NCBI GenBank assembly: GCA_030429705.1
Contig: JAUIES010000001.1
Location: 1,178,001-1,242,000 of the forward strand
DNA length: 64,000 bases
Direction of reading: 5' to 3'
Source: Phycisphaerae bacterium
GTDB taxonomy: Bacteria > Planctomycetota > Phycisphaerae > Phycisphaerales > UBA1924
This document shows positions 52,026 through 60,767 of this stretch, in pieces; the first letter of the stretch is position 1, and every line of letters begins with the position of its first letter. The notes under the pieces were generated by a model. That model made no database searches and was not told the origin of the DNA. It saw only the letters and a program-made list of their open reading frames with translations. Made by a program: the position numbers and the translations under genes.

Positions 52026-54953
52026 ATGGCTCAGCGTTTTACAATTGCACGGATCCGGCGCCGATGCCGCTCGCGTCGAGGCGTGGCCACCGTGCTGGCG
52101 ATGATGTTCCTTATCGTGTTCGGTTCACTCGTGGCCGCGATGGCAATCGCGAGTACCGGCAACATCCGAACGGCGGCGATGCATCTGCATGTCATGCGCG
52201 CCATGTCGGCAGCCGACACCGGTATGGAAGTCGCCGAACAACGATTCATGGAAGCGACCAATCGGTTTGTCGTCGCCAAGAGTGATATCGACGAAGACTA
52301 TCTGACCGCACTCTGGACCGGCAATGAAGTCGCGCTCGGTGACTACAGCATTAACCCACCAGCCAGCGGCTTTAACGAAGATAGCGACCCATCAGGGCTT
52401 GCTGAGGCACTGGTCAATCGGCACAACGCCGATCTGAACACAATCACAGGTGGGGGATTCATCAGCGAGGCCTCTGTTGGATCGGCTCCATCTGGAACAG
52501 ATGAAACGCTGTACAAACTTGACAACTGGGTGTACACACCTGCGGTCGCTGTCGAAGACGGCACCAACGAAGGACTGCCCCCGGCGTTCCAAGTCCGGTA
52601 TGTTCCGCTTGCCGATGGAGAGCATATCCGCATCATCGTGGATGGTTACGCCTTTGACTACGGCCGCAATAACGAACCGATCCGCCGCACGATCAGTCGT
52701 GATTTTCAGATCGTCAAGAGAGTCAATCACGCGATTATCAGCCCAAGCCGAATCATGATCGGGAAAAATGTCACGGTCATCGGCGACCTCGGCTCAACCT
52801 ATGACGATATCGATTTTGAAAACGGCGACCCGCTTGTGCTGCGCTCAGATTTTGCGGGTCTCGATCCAATTCTCGATGATAAACTCGACGACTTTTTCGC
52901 CGGGCTTGATGCCTTCGATGTGGATGGCGACAACCGGCTTCGTACTGGTCACCCCATCGAATCAGCAGGTATCCCCGGGTCAGACACAGACTATGACAGC
53001 GACGGAGAAGACGACAACGCGTTTGCTGATATCACCGGCGATGGCTATGTGGATGAGTTTGATATCTTCATTCGCCACTACGATGCAAACAACGACGGCC
53101 GGGTCACACTGTCCGCAGCGCTGATCGCGGGTACCCCCGCCGGGGCTGCTGGCGCAACGCCCGAGTTTGTTCACGACGACGGCACACCGATCGACGATGA
53201 CATGGCGCTCATGTTTGATGCGGGCACGCCCGACCGCAATCGAAACGGCGTGTACGGCTGGGACGACCTGAACGGCAATCACAAGTACGATCCGGCGTCA
53301 GAGCCACTGCTCGACTACGACGCCTATTCATCAACCTACCCCGACCTCGAACTCGGATACCGTGACGGCTGGGTCGACAAGATGGACCGATACGCCAAAG
53401 TGCACGGCACCGTGGCATTCAAGGTGTCTGCGTCCGCATGGGAAGCAGCCCAGGGCGACATCGGCGAGCGGCTGCGAGGCCCCATTCGTCCGACCGATGG
53501 CGAGAGTCCGCAGCGATACGAAGCGCCGTCGAGCATCCTGCCAGACATCTCAGCCGATAGTTTCAGTGATACTGAGACCGCGCTGATCGCGGCTGCGGAC
53601 GGCGAAGCGTTCTGGACACAGGTCGCTGCACAACTCGATGCAAACTTGAGTGATCTCGCAAACTGGACAGAAGCCTCAAACCCCCCCGGCACGGGCGAAC
53701 CTTACTTTATAGCCGTGTGGGACGATGCTGACTATGACGGCATTCCTGACAATGCAGAGGATGCATACTTCGAGAAGTCACCGTTTAACAGTCCTGCATA
53801 TGCAGACTGGTACTACCGGCCTGTTTTCCGCAACTTCGTGTTTCGTAATGTGGTCATTCCCGTAGGGTTGAACGCGCTGTTTGAAGACTGCCAGTTCATC
53901 GGCGTGACCAAGATCGAAAACTACGCCGACAATCGACATCCGTACTGGTCGACCTATGGCAAGATGATCCTGGATGAATCTGCTGGCTATCCCGTCCCCA
54001 TTTATGAGCGGCGCGCTTGGGGTGACGACAGCGATGAAGACCCGTCCGAGATCATCGGCGATCCACACCTGCCCGATTCGGCTCGTCCGCCCCAGCAGAT
54101 CGCCGAACTGGCAATCGCGCCGATTGACAAAGCGGATATCGTCGTGAGCGAGATCGTTCTTTACAGTGCGAGCGCGTACGACGCGACGCCCGACCCGCTG
54201 GTCATCGCCGGCAAGCGCGTCGTCGATACCAAAAAGCACTCCAACAACTTGCGGTTCCACGACTGCCTGGTGGTGGGGTCGTTGGTCAGTCCGCCGACGC
54301 TCAGTTACACACAGGTGCGCAACAAGCTGCAGTTCACTGGCGCGACTCGGTTCGCCCAAGAACATCCGGATGAACCCGATTCGGCGCTGCTCAATCCTGA
54401 CCCCGAAGACATGGACGAGATCGCCAAGAGCTCCATGATGTTGCCGAACCAGTCCGTTGATATTGGCGCGTTCAACTCGCCGCCAGAACAGGATGTGTCG
54501 CTCAAGGGCGCCATCGTGGCCGGGGTGCTTGATGTGCGCGGCAACGCCACCATCAGGGGTTCCTTGCTCTTGACTTTTAACCCGGTGCACGGCGAAGGGC
54601 CGATGGCCGACGCAGCAGGCAACCCGATCGGGAACCCCGCCGGGTTCAACGCATCGCTCGGGTACTTCGGTCCAGATGATGGCGACTTCGAGTCACTCGA
54701 CCCCGAGAGTCTCCCGGTTGTCGATGGCGTGCGCATTGTCGGGTGGGATCTCGATGGAGACGGCCTCGCAGACCTCAGCCCGGACGCCGAACCAACGGCT
54801 GATCAAATTGCAGCCGGAGCCGTCACCGTGCCATGGAACGGCTACGGGCATGTCGAGTTGAGTTACGACCCCGAGATGACGCTGCCTGATGGTCTGATGC
54901 TGCCTCTACAGATCGCGCCGCAATCCGGCTCATATCAGGAGGGCCATCAATGA
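52026..54953 (+). CDS. Large PilX-like pilus-associated protein with calcium-loop motifs
   Basis: 975 residues. ATG 52026 follows AAAGGAG; the frame starts at 51984 inside the previous gene. The N-terminus resembles PilX (RRGVATVLAMMFLIVFGSLVAAMAIASTGNIRTAAM, then MRAMSAADTGMEVAEQRF), a single membrane helix without the classical GFTLxE site. Residues about 297-440 contain several Asp-rich EF-hand/dockerin-like loops (DVDGDNRLRTG, DITGDGYVDEFDIF, DANNDGRVTL, DRNRNGVYGWDDLNGNHKYD). The rest is beta-rich with no domain I recognise. At about five times the size of ordinary PilX it may be a pilus-tip or surface protein. It overlaps the PilW-like gene by four bases. Confidence 0.82.
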   Translation: MAQRFTIARIRRRCRSRRGVATVLAMMFLIVFGSLVAAMAIASTGNIRTAAMHLHVMRAMSAADTGMEVAEQRFMEATNRFVVAKSDIDEDYLTALWTGNEVALGDYSINPPASGFNEDSDPSGLAEALVNRHNADLNTITGGGFISEASVGSAPSGTDETLYKLDNWVYTPAVAVEDGTNEGLPPAFQVRYVPLADGEHIRIIVDGYAFDYGRNNEPIRRTISRDFQIVKRVNHAIISPSRIMIGKNVTVIGDLGSTYDDIDFENGDPLVLRSDFAGLDPILDDKLDDFFAGLDAFDVDGDNRLRTGHPIESAGIPGSDTDYDSDGEDDNAFADITGDGYVDEFDIFIRHYDANNDGRVTLSAALIAGTPAGAAGATPEFVHDDGTPIDDDMALMFDAGTPDRNRNGVYGWDDLNGNHKYDPASEPLLDYDAYSSTYPDLELGYRDGWVDKMDRYAKVHGTVAFKVSASAWEAAQGDIGERLRGPIRPTDGESPQRYEAPSSILPDISADSFSDTETALIAAADGEAFWTQVAAQLDANLSDLANWTEASNPPGTGEPYFIAVWDDADYDGIPDNAEDAYFEKSPFNSPAYADWYYRPVFRNFVFRNVVIPVGLNALFEDCQFIGVTKIENYADNRHPYWSTYGKMILDESAGYPVPIYERRAWGDDSDEDPSEIIGDPHLPDSARPPQQIAELAIAPIDKADIVVSEIVLYSASAYDATPDPLVIAGKRVVDTKKHSNNLRFHDCLVVGSLVSPPTLSYTQVRNKLQFTGATRFAQEHPDEPDSALLNPDPEDMDEIAKSSMMLPNQSVDIGAFNSPPEQDVSLKGAIVAGVLDVRGNATIRGSLLLTFNPVHGEGPMADAAGNPIGNPAGFNASLGYFGPDDGDFESLDPESLPVVDGVRIVGWDLDGDGLADLSPDAEPTADQIAAGAVTVPWNGYGHVELSYDPEMTLPDGLMLPLQIAPQSGSYQEGHQ

Positions 54954-55540
54954 CCAGAACTCGATCCGAGCGCGGGTTCAGCATCATCGAGATGTTGATT
55001 GCGCTGACCATCACCGCCACGCTGCTGACCGCGACCCTCGCTGCTCTCGACGCGAGTTTCAAGAGTTACTCCGTGACGAGTGAGTCAGCATCAACCCATG
55101 TGGTCTCACGCATCGTCATGCAGAGGACCATGGCGCTCATTCGTAACGGCGAAGACTTCGGGCCTTACCCCATCAACCCCATCACCACTCCGATTATCGA
55201 AAGCGATTGGATCGAGTTTGTTTCATTCTCAGACCCGACAACAGGTGTTCAGCGCATTACCACACTCGCGCGCCAGGGCGCAGATGGTGACTTCACCCTG
55301 GTCTACACCCTGTCAACATTCGAGGGGGGCGTCTTGCAGAGCGAAGACACGCGCCCGCTGATCACCGGGCTGACGCAACTGAACTTCATCATGGAGTATG
55401 AAGTCGGACCAACGCTTCAGCGGGTCACCGTTGACATGGTGGTTCAACCGAACGATCTGGCGGACGCAGCCATCACCGCCGGTCTCGAAGCACCGACGAT
55501 TCGCATGGTTTCGTCCGCAAGCCCGCGCCGTCTCGACTAA
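54950..55540 (+). CDS. Minor prepilin, PilW/GspJ-like
   Basis: 196 residues. The class III signal is RGFSIIEMLIALTITATLLTATLAAL, with glycine at the cleavage site and Glu at +5, followed by SFKSYSVTSESASTHVVSRIVMQRTMALIR, a helix typical of PilW/GspJ proteins. The rest is beta-rich. It is the last gene of the pil operon, overlapping the previous gene (ATGA), and is followed by a terminator. Confidence 0.86.
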   Translation: MTRTRSERGFSIIEMLIALTITATLLTATLAALDASFKSYSVTSESASTHVVSRIVMQRTMALIRNGEDFGPYPINPITTPIIESDWIEFVSFSDPTTGVQRITTLARQGADGDFTLVYTLSTFEGGVLQSEDTRPLITGLTQLNFIMEYEVGPTLQRVTVDMVVQPNDLADAAITAGLEAPTIRMVSSASPRRLD

Positions 55541-55597
55541 CTCGTCGACCACCGAATCCGGCGCTTTTGCTGGAAAAAAACCAGCGATTGACAGAAG

Positions 55598-55623
55598 CCT
55601 CGTCCGTCAGGACGGGGTTTTTT
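55598..55623 (+). terminator. Intrinsic terminator of the pil operon, overlapping lptB
   Basis: CCTCGTCC (55598-55605) pairs with GGACGGGG (55610-55617; one T-G wobble) around GTCA and is followed by six T residues. The stop and last lptB codons lie in the loop, right arm and T tract. A short GCTGG/CCAGC hairpin with an A7 loop precedes it at 55569-55585. Confidence 0.85.
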
Positions 55624-56389
55624 CATGCTCTTGGGCGGCCAAGCCAGCCATCGGTTCGTCAAACTCGTCGCCACGGAACAATGAGCCAAGATAGACACGC
55701 CGCACCAACGCATCGTTAATCAATTCCTTCGGCGTGCCCTGCGCCAGCACCTTGCCCGAGTCGATGATGTACGCCCGGTCACACACTCGAAGCGTCTGCT
55801 GAACATTGTGGTCGGTGATGAGAAACGCAATGCCGGTGTCGCACAGTCGTCGAAGTTCCGTCTGCAGTTCTTCAACAGCGATCGGGTCGACACCACTGAA
55901 TGGTTCATCGAGCAGGATCAACTTCGGATTTGTGACCAAAGCGCGCGCGATTTCGAGTTTGCGTCGTTCCCCGCCAGAACAGGTTCGGGCAGCGTGCCGG
56001 GCTTTGTGTGTGAGCGAGAACCGGGCCAAGAGATCGTCCGCCCGCTTGCGCCGCTCGCGCCGACCGATCTTCTGCGTCTCCAAAATAGCCATCAGATTCT
56101 GTCGACAAGTCATCCGTTGAAAGACGCTTGGCTCCTGACTCAGATAGCCCATGCCCATTCGAGCGTGTCGATACATGGGTTGGCCGGTGACATCGATGCC
56201 GTTGAAGGTAACCTTGCCGCCATCCGCTTCGATCATCCCGATCGTCATGCGGAAACTGGTGGTCTTGCCAGCACCGTTGCGACCGAGCAACCCGACGATT
56301 TCGGCTTTGCCTACCTCAAGCGAGACACCATCGACGACTGTTCGTCCGGCGTACGCCTTGCGCAGTTTGGATGCTTGAAGCAATGGCAC
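55607..56389 (-). CDS. lptB: Lipopolysaccharide export ATP-binding protein LptB
   Basis: ABC-transporter ATPase that, with LptF/G, drives transport of LPS-like lipid across the envelope. 260 residues. Walker A GLLGRNGAGKTT, Q-loop GYLSQEPSVFQRMT (the LptB form), signature CSGGERRKLEIARAL (LptB usually has LSGGERRRVEIARAL), Walker B KLILLDEPFSGVDPIAVEEL and the switch His in ITDHNVQQTL are intact. The start is GTG 56389. Its presence implies an LPS-bearing outer membrane. The last codons lie inside the terminator of the convergent pil operon. Confidence 0.93.
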   Translation of the reverse strand: MPLLQASKLRKAYAGRTVVDGVSLEVGKAEIVGLLGRNGAGKTTSFRMTIGMIEADGGKVTFNGIDVTGQPMYRHARMGMGYLSQEPSVFQRMTCRQNLMAILETQKIGRRERRKRADDLLARFSLTHKARHAARTCSGGERRKLEIARALVTNPKLILLDEPFSGVDPIAVEELQTELRRLCDTGIAFLITDHNVQQTLRVCDRAYIIDSGKVLAQGTPKELINDALVRRVYLGSLFRGDEFDEPMAGLAAQEHEKTPS

Positions 56390-56502
56390 GCATGCACTTT
56401 AGGAGCGGAAGGGCGAGGCTGCCGAAACATCATGCGAGCCTCAAACACAAGCCGTGCATGAGATGCCAGCCAGTTGCCCTGAAGGCCGATTCGGCACGGA
56501 AC

Positions 56503-56940
56503 TCAGTTCAGGAACCGAATCGTCATCGGATATCGGAAGAACTCACCCCGACCCGCAGCCATGGCAGCCATGATCATCCCGACCAAACCGAGCACATATG
56601 GAAGCAACGCAGCCGGAATGACCAGCAGCAATCCGACGCCACAGGTGATGATCCCGATCAGCGCGGCTGCAATCGGCAGAACGAACGAATAAATCAGGAT
56701 GGTAATCTGAAAATTGACTGCTTCGCGCCCGTGGTCGTCGATGTACTGCGACTGATCTTTCTTGTTCATCCACATCACAATCGGAGCAATGATCGAAAGA
56801 TACGGAATCACCAAATGCCCGAGCAGCGTCAAGTGCATGATCAATGACCAGGTCTTTTCGTCGTCCGACACATCCGGCGCGACCGCGCGGCCGCGTTCGT
56901 TCACCTGGTATTGCTGCTCGTCGTGTTGTTCTTCGTTCAT
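56503..56940 (-). CDS. DUF4870-type membrane protein
   Basis: 145 residues. A hydrophilic N-terminal 28 residues is followed by EKTWSLIMHLTLLGHLVIPYLSIIAPIVMWMNKKDQSQYIDDHGREAVNFQITILIY, the DUF4870 signature, and two further hydrophobic segments (VLPIAAALIGIITCGVGLLLVIP and YVLGLVGMIMAAMAAGRGEFFRYP). The family is found across bacteria with unknown function. AGAGG precedes ATG 56940. The 113-base gap to lptB shows no recognised element. Confidence 0.85.
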   Translation of the reverse strand: MNEEQHDEQQYQVNERGRAVAPDVSDDEKTWSLIMHLTLLGHLVIPYLSIIAPIVMWMNKKDQSQYIDDHGREAVNFQITILIYSFVLPIAAALIGIITCGVGLLLVIPAALLPYVLGLVGMIMAAMAAGRGEFFRYPMTIRFLN

Positions 56941-57013
56941 CGGTCAACCTCTACTGGTGCAATTCCCTCTATGGGAAATCGACAGTTTCGATTTCAGAAC
57001 GCTCGACAGGCGT

Positions 57014-58750
57014 TCAGTCCGGAATTTTATCGAGTTCTGTCTGCACGCGCTCCACCAATGTGCCAACCACCGCGGGCCCGAACTCGAAAGTCAGCCCGGC
57101 AGCCTCGAACAGTTCGGGAAGTGGCCTCGACCCGCCCAGCCGCATCGCCTTCTTGTATGCATCGAGCGCGACATCCTCACCTTCTTCGAGTGACCGAAGC
57201 CACAACTGCAGCGCCCCGATCTGAGCGATGCCATACTCGATGTAATAGAACGGAGCCCCGAACAGGTGCCCCTGCCGCTGCCACACATGCGTACGCCACC
57301 CTTCGAGCCCATCCCACGAGACGCGCGACCCGGCCGACCCGAACCGATGCTCGAGTTCAAGCCAGTGCGCCTGGCGGTCCTTCTGCGAATGGTTCGGATG
57401 GGTGTACAGCCAATGCTGGAACGCATCGATCGTCGCAATCCACGGCAGGAGCCCGATCGATCCTTCCAATTGCTTGCGCCGAGCGCGAGCAAGGTCAGTT
57501 GGGTCAGGGTAATACGCGTCCCAGTATGGCATCGTGAGCAGTTCCATCGCCATCGACGCGACCTCGCAAAACTCAAGCGGTGCGTGCCGATAGTGCAACA
57601 ACGGCTCATCGTTACACAGCATCGAATGGAACGCGTGCCCGGCTTCGTGCACCATCGTCTCGACATCACGATGAACACCCGCAGCATTCATAAAGATGAA
57701 CGGCTTGCGCATTTTGTCGCGCATGTACTGATACCCGCCGGGCGCTTTACCCTTGCGTGAATCCAGGTCGAGACTTTGCCCGGTTGCCACGCCTTGTGTG
57801 TTGGTCCCATCACCGAGTGAACTGAACATCGCACCCAATTCAGGGTCGAGTTGGTCAAAGACCTGTTTTGTCTTGGTGACCATCTCCTCGCCGCTCTTGA
57901 ACGGCTTGAGCGGCGGGCGATTCTTTGGATCCACCCCGATGTCCCACGGCATCAGCCGCTCGACACCCAGTTCCTTCTTTCGTTTCGCATCAAGTCGGCT
58001 GCAGAACGGCATGACTTCTTTTTCGCAGGCAGCGTGAAAGTCGAAGCATTGCTTGGGTGAGTAGTCAAACCGCAACTTGGCCTTGAACGCGTACTCGACG
58101 AAGTTCTTCAGCCCGGCGTTCTTTGCAAGTGTGTCCCGCTTGATGATCATCTTGTCAAAGATGCTGCTGATGGCTTCAGCGTCCTGCATCCGCCGTGCAG
58201 CGACGGCCTTGTACGCAGCCTCGCGCACGCTCCGGTCTGCATCTTCCTGATACGGTGACATCATCGGCAGCGTCTTTTCTTCGCCATCAAACTCGACTGT
58301 CATCGCGCCGGTGATCTGCTGTTGCTCCTGACTGAGTTGGTCGAGTTCGGTCTGGACCGGGACATTCTCTTCACGGAACAGATCGACAGCCGCGGCTGTG
58401 TCTCGGGCAATGACTTCGTGCCGACCGGCTGTGCAATCAAACTGGGCGCTCAATGCAGCCTGCCTCTTGTCAAGTTCAAAGCCAATCGTCTTGAGGTGCG
58501 GTGCGACCTCAGCGATGTATGTCGAATACGCCGCCTGCGCCGACTTGTCGTCCGTATCACAGGTCATATTGATATAGAGGTTCGCCTGCCCCTCGCTGCA
58601 CGCGGCTTCGATCTCGCTGCGGTCGATCAACCACGCTTCATACGCCTGCTCGCTTTCCACTTGAGCATCAAGCAATGCCTGGAGCCGCGGCTTGATTTCA
58701 CCCCACTTGGTCGCGTCAAACGCCTCGGTCGCAAACGAACTGGCTGGCAT
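57014..58750 (-). CDS. M3-family oligoendopeptidase (PepF-like)
   Basis: A zinc metallopeptidase, 578 residues. The HExxH motif lies in VETMVHEAGHAFHSMLCN (about residues 365-382), with the third zinc ligand Glu expected in PLEFCEVASMAMELL downstream. The long helical N-terminal region (TKWGEIKPRLQALLDAQVESEQAYEAW and on) is typical of M3B oligoendopeptidases. No signal peptide is present, so it should act on peptides in the cytoplasm. AAGGG precedes ATG 58750. Confidence 0.92.
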   Translation of the reverse strand: MPASSFATEAFDATKWGEIKPRLQALLDAQVESEQAYEAWLIDRSEIEAACSEGQANLYINMTCDTDDKSAQAAYSTYIAEVAPHLKTIGFELDKRQAALSAQFDCTAGRHEVIARDTAAAVDLFREENVPVQTELDQLSQEQQQITGAMTVEFDGEEKTLPMMSPYQEDADRSVREAAYKAVAARRMQDAEAISSIFDKMIIKRDTLAKNAGLKNFVEYAFKAKLRFDYSPKQCFDFHAACEKEVMPFCSRLDAKRKKELGVERLMPWDIGVDPKNRPPLKPFKSGEEMVTKTKQVFDQLDPELGAMFSSLGDGTNTQGVATGQSLDLDSRKGKAPGGYQYMRDKMRKPFIFMNAAGVHRDVETMVHEAGHAFHSMLCNDEPLLHYRHAPLEFCEVASMAMELLTMPYWDAYYPDPTDLARARRKQLEGSIGLLPWIATIDAFQHWLYTHPNHSQKDRQAHWLELEHRFGSAGSRVSWDGLEGWRTHVWQRQGHLFGAPFYYIEYGIAQIGALQLWLRSLEEGEDVALDAYKKAMRLGGSRPLPELFEAAGLTFEFGPAVVGTLVERVQTELDKIPD

Positions 58751-58780
58751 GGAAGACCCTTTCTAGAAATCCACGAATCT

Positions 58781-58815
58781 GTGCATCAACGAGCCCCGAC
58801 CGTCAGGAAGGGGTC
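58781..58815 (+). repeat. Hairpin repeat, copy 1 (upstream of tRNA-Arg)
   Basis: The 21 bases at 58781-58801 (beginning GTGCATCAACGAGCC) are identical to 58991-59011. The right part folds: CCCC (58794-58797), GA, CC, tetraloop GTCA, GG, AA, GGGG (58810-58813). It lies between the M3 peptidase start and the tRNA. Confidence 0.8.
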
Positions 58816-58905
58816 CGCGTCGATCCTAGGGCCGTTCAAACAGCTCTCCGCCGAGACGGCACATCCTGACCGCCCGCCTCGCCCGGGCGTAAACTCTGCC
58901 ATCGG

Positions 58906-58979
58906 CCCGGGTAGCTCAGCTGGACAGAGCAGCGCTTTCCTAAAGCGCAGGTCGCAGGTTCGAGTCCTGCTCCGGGTGT
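58906..58979 (+). tRNA. tRNA-Arg (anticodon CCU)
   Basis: A complete cloverleaf of 74 bases. The acceptor stem is GCCCGGG with TCCGGGT (two G-T pairs), the D stem GCTC/GAGC, the anticodon stem GCGCT/AGCGC with loop TTCCTAA giving anticodon CCT (CCU), and the T arm GCAGG-TTCGAGT-CCTGC. It decodes AGG. The discriminator is G and no CCA is encoded, so the tail is added after transcription. Two copies of a hairpin repeat flank it. Confidence 0.97.
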
Positions 58980-58990
58980 TTGTCGTCGTC

Positions 58991-59025
58991 GTGCATCAAC
59001 GAGCCCCGACCATGAGGGAGGGGGT
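58991..59025 (+). repeat. Hairpin repeat, copy 2 (downstream of tRNA-Arg)
   Basis: The first 21 bases equal those at 58781. The structure is kept while the bases change: CCCC (59004-59007), GA, CC, loop ATGA, GG, GA, GGGG (59020-59023). The two copies are 210 bases apart and in the same orientation. Copy 2 may serve as the terminator-like end of the tRNA transcript, though a T tract is missing. Confidence 0.8.
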
Positions 59026-59073
59026 GCCTCGGATCGCATAACCAATCCCTACCTTTCTGATTGTTCGCCATAA

Positions 59074-60228
59074 ATGACTGATGCACATCCTCAGAACACC
59101 AATCCACGCCGCGTCGCCATTGTCACCGGCTCGCGCGCCGATTTTGGTCTCCTCTCCCCCGTCATCTACGCCGCCCAGGCACGCCCAGACCTCGAGCCAC
59201 TTGTCATCGCAGCCGGGTCTCATCTCATCTCGCCCGCGTTGACTTTTCGCGATGTCAAAGCCCTGTTCCCCGTCGCCGATTCGATCCCCATGCAGACCGC
59301 AGGCCGAACCGGCCGATTCGCCGATGTCGAAGCCTTGGGCCGAGGCATCGCCCGGTTTGGTCGCAGTTTCGAAGCCCATCAACCTGACTGGGTCGTTGTG
59401 TTGGGTGATCGGATTGAAGCCTTTGCTGCAGCCTCGGCTGCCAGTATCGCCGGGATCGCGGTCGCCCACATCCACGGCGGCGACCGGGCTGAAGGCGTCG
59501 CCGACGAAGCCATGCGTCACGCCATCACCAAACTCGCCCACCTCCACCTCGCAGCCACAGAAACCAGCGCGAGCCGCATCATCCGCATGGGTGAAAAGCC
59601 CGAGCATGTCTTTAATACAGGTTCACCAGCCATCGACGGCTTGGACTGCCTCGAACCCGCAAACGACGAAGATTGGGCGGCTGCTGGTTCGCCGGATGTG
59701 TTGTTTCTGATGCACCCGACCGACCGACCCCATGCCGATACTGCTGCTGCTCGGGCAGCCCTCGATGCGATCAGCGATCGGCGGGTGTTGGCGTTGGCTC
59801 CGAATTTCGACCCCGGCCGCGAGGCAATTCTCGAAGTGCTTGACGCAGCAGCACCTGGCATCAAGCGGCTTGACCACTTGCCGAGAAACGCGTTCTGTTC
59901 CATCCTCAAACGCCTCACAGCGAATGGCGGCTTCATGATTGGGAACTCGTCCGGTGCGTTGATCGAAGCTGCAGCAATCGGGCTGCCCGCGATCAACATC
60001 GGGCCTCGTCAGACCGGGCGCGAAAAACCAGCGACGGTTTTCGATGTGTCCGATGAGTCAGCTCAATCCATCACACTCGCCATCGAACAGGTTCGAGAGG
60101 TTCATGCGACTGATCAGGTCGAACATCATCCCTATGGCGACGGCCACGCGGGCGAACGAATCGCCGAAGCGCTCGCCACCGTCGACCCACACGACCCCCA
60201 ACTCCTCCGCAAGCAGAATACTTTTTGA
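59074..60228 (+). CDS. neuC: UDP-N-acetylglucosamine 2-epimerase, hydrolysing (NeuC-like)
   Basis: Converts UDP-GlcNAc (or a derivative) to ManNAc and UDP, the first committed step to sialic acid; the LegG branch does the same for legionaminic acid. 384 residues with a GT-B fold: VAIVTGSRADFGLLSPVIYAAQ at the N-terminus, VVLGDRIEAFAAASAASIAGIAVAHIHGGDRAEG in the middle, and GFMIGNSSGALIEAAAIGLPAINIGPRQTGRE near the end, which binds the UDP. It is 27 kb from neuB/neuA, with no sugar gene beside it. ATG 59074 lacks a clear ribosome-binding site. Confidence 0.93.
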   Translation: MTDAHPQNTNPRRVAIVTGSRADFGLLSPVIYAAQARPDLEPLVIAAGSHLISPALTFRDVKALFPVADSIPMQTAGRTGRFADVEALGRGIARFGRSFEAHQPDWVVVLGDRIEAFAAASAASIAGIAVAHIHGGDRAEGVADEAMRHAITKLAHLHLAATETSASRIIRMGEKPEHVFNTGSPAIDGLDCLEPANDEDWAAAGSPDVLFLMHPTDRPHADTAAARAALDAISDRRVLALAPNFDPGREAILEVLDAAAPGIKRLDHLPRNAFCSILKRLTANGGFMIGNSSGALIEAAAIGLPAINIGPRQTGREKPATVFDVSDESAQSITLAIEQVREVHATDQVEHHPYGDGHAGERIAEALATVDPHDPQLLRKQNTF

Positions 60229-60350
60229 ACCCAAGTCTGACTCAGCGTTGTCCCGCAGGGCGAGGTTCGCAGGGACAATGTTTGATTCACACATGACTTG
60301 ACTTTCGTCAAGGGCATCGTTCGGGTATTATCTGGTTCGAGGAGGATCTC

Positions 60351-60764
60351 ATGAAACCCATTCGCGCCCTCATGTTGGTTGTCGCGTGCCTGACGATGTC
60401 CGGTTGTTTGTTCAGCCAGTCCACGATTGCGCCCGACCGCTACACCGGGCCGGTCATCACGCATTCGCAACTGGAAGGCCGACACATGCTCGTGGTGGAG
60501 GCCCCCACACCAGGTTGGCTGACCACGGTCGATCGGACGGAACGATTGCTCGATGTCACGCGGGTCTTTGTGACACTTCGTCGGCCTGATCCTGGCATGT
60601 TGTACCCGGCGCGCGTTGTCCAGCAGGATGTCTTGACGCGAATCGTGGCCAGCCGCGAGATCGAGGTCTTCGCCCGCACGATGGAGTTCGGTCGCAAGGC
60701 AGAAGAGAGGCCGTACCGTCGCGCGGAGATCGGTGATGCGCCGGTTGCCTTCGTCGAGGACTAA
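60351..60764 (+). CDS. Small lipoprotein of unknown function
   Basis: 137 residues. The signal is MKPIRALMLVVACLTMSGC, with lipobox TMSGC, followed by a beta-rich domain (GPVITHSQLEGRHMLVVEAPTPGW, RVFVTLRRPDPGM). ATG 60351 follows GAGGAGG at an ideal distance. Upstream, TATTAT (60326-60331) may be a -10 box, and a perfect inverted repeat CTTGAC-TTTC-GTCAAG (60297-60312) lies before it. The stop is three bases from the dprA start, suggesting co-transcription. Family not recognised. Confidence 0.78.
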   Translation: MKPIRALMLVVACLTMSGCLFSQSTIAPDRYTGPVITHSQLEGRHMLVVEAPTPGWLTTVDRTERLLDVTRVFVTLRRPDPGMLYPARVVQQDVLTRIVASREIEVFARTMEFGRKAEERPYRRAEIGDAPVAFVED

Positions 60765-60767
60765 ATC

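Noticed and set aside
58781-59025. Direct repeats beside a tRNA taken as attachment sites of an integrated element
   Set aside because: The repeats do not include the tRNA 3' end, are only 210 bases apart and enclose nothing but the tRNA; no integrase is present.
58322-59041. A 239-codon frame across the start of the M3 peptidase and the tRNA
   Set aside because: It runs through the tRNA gene and the repeats and is opposite the peptidase, so it cannot be a real gene.
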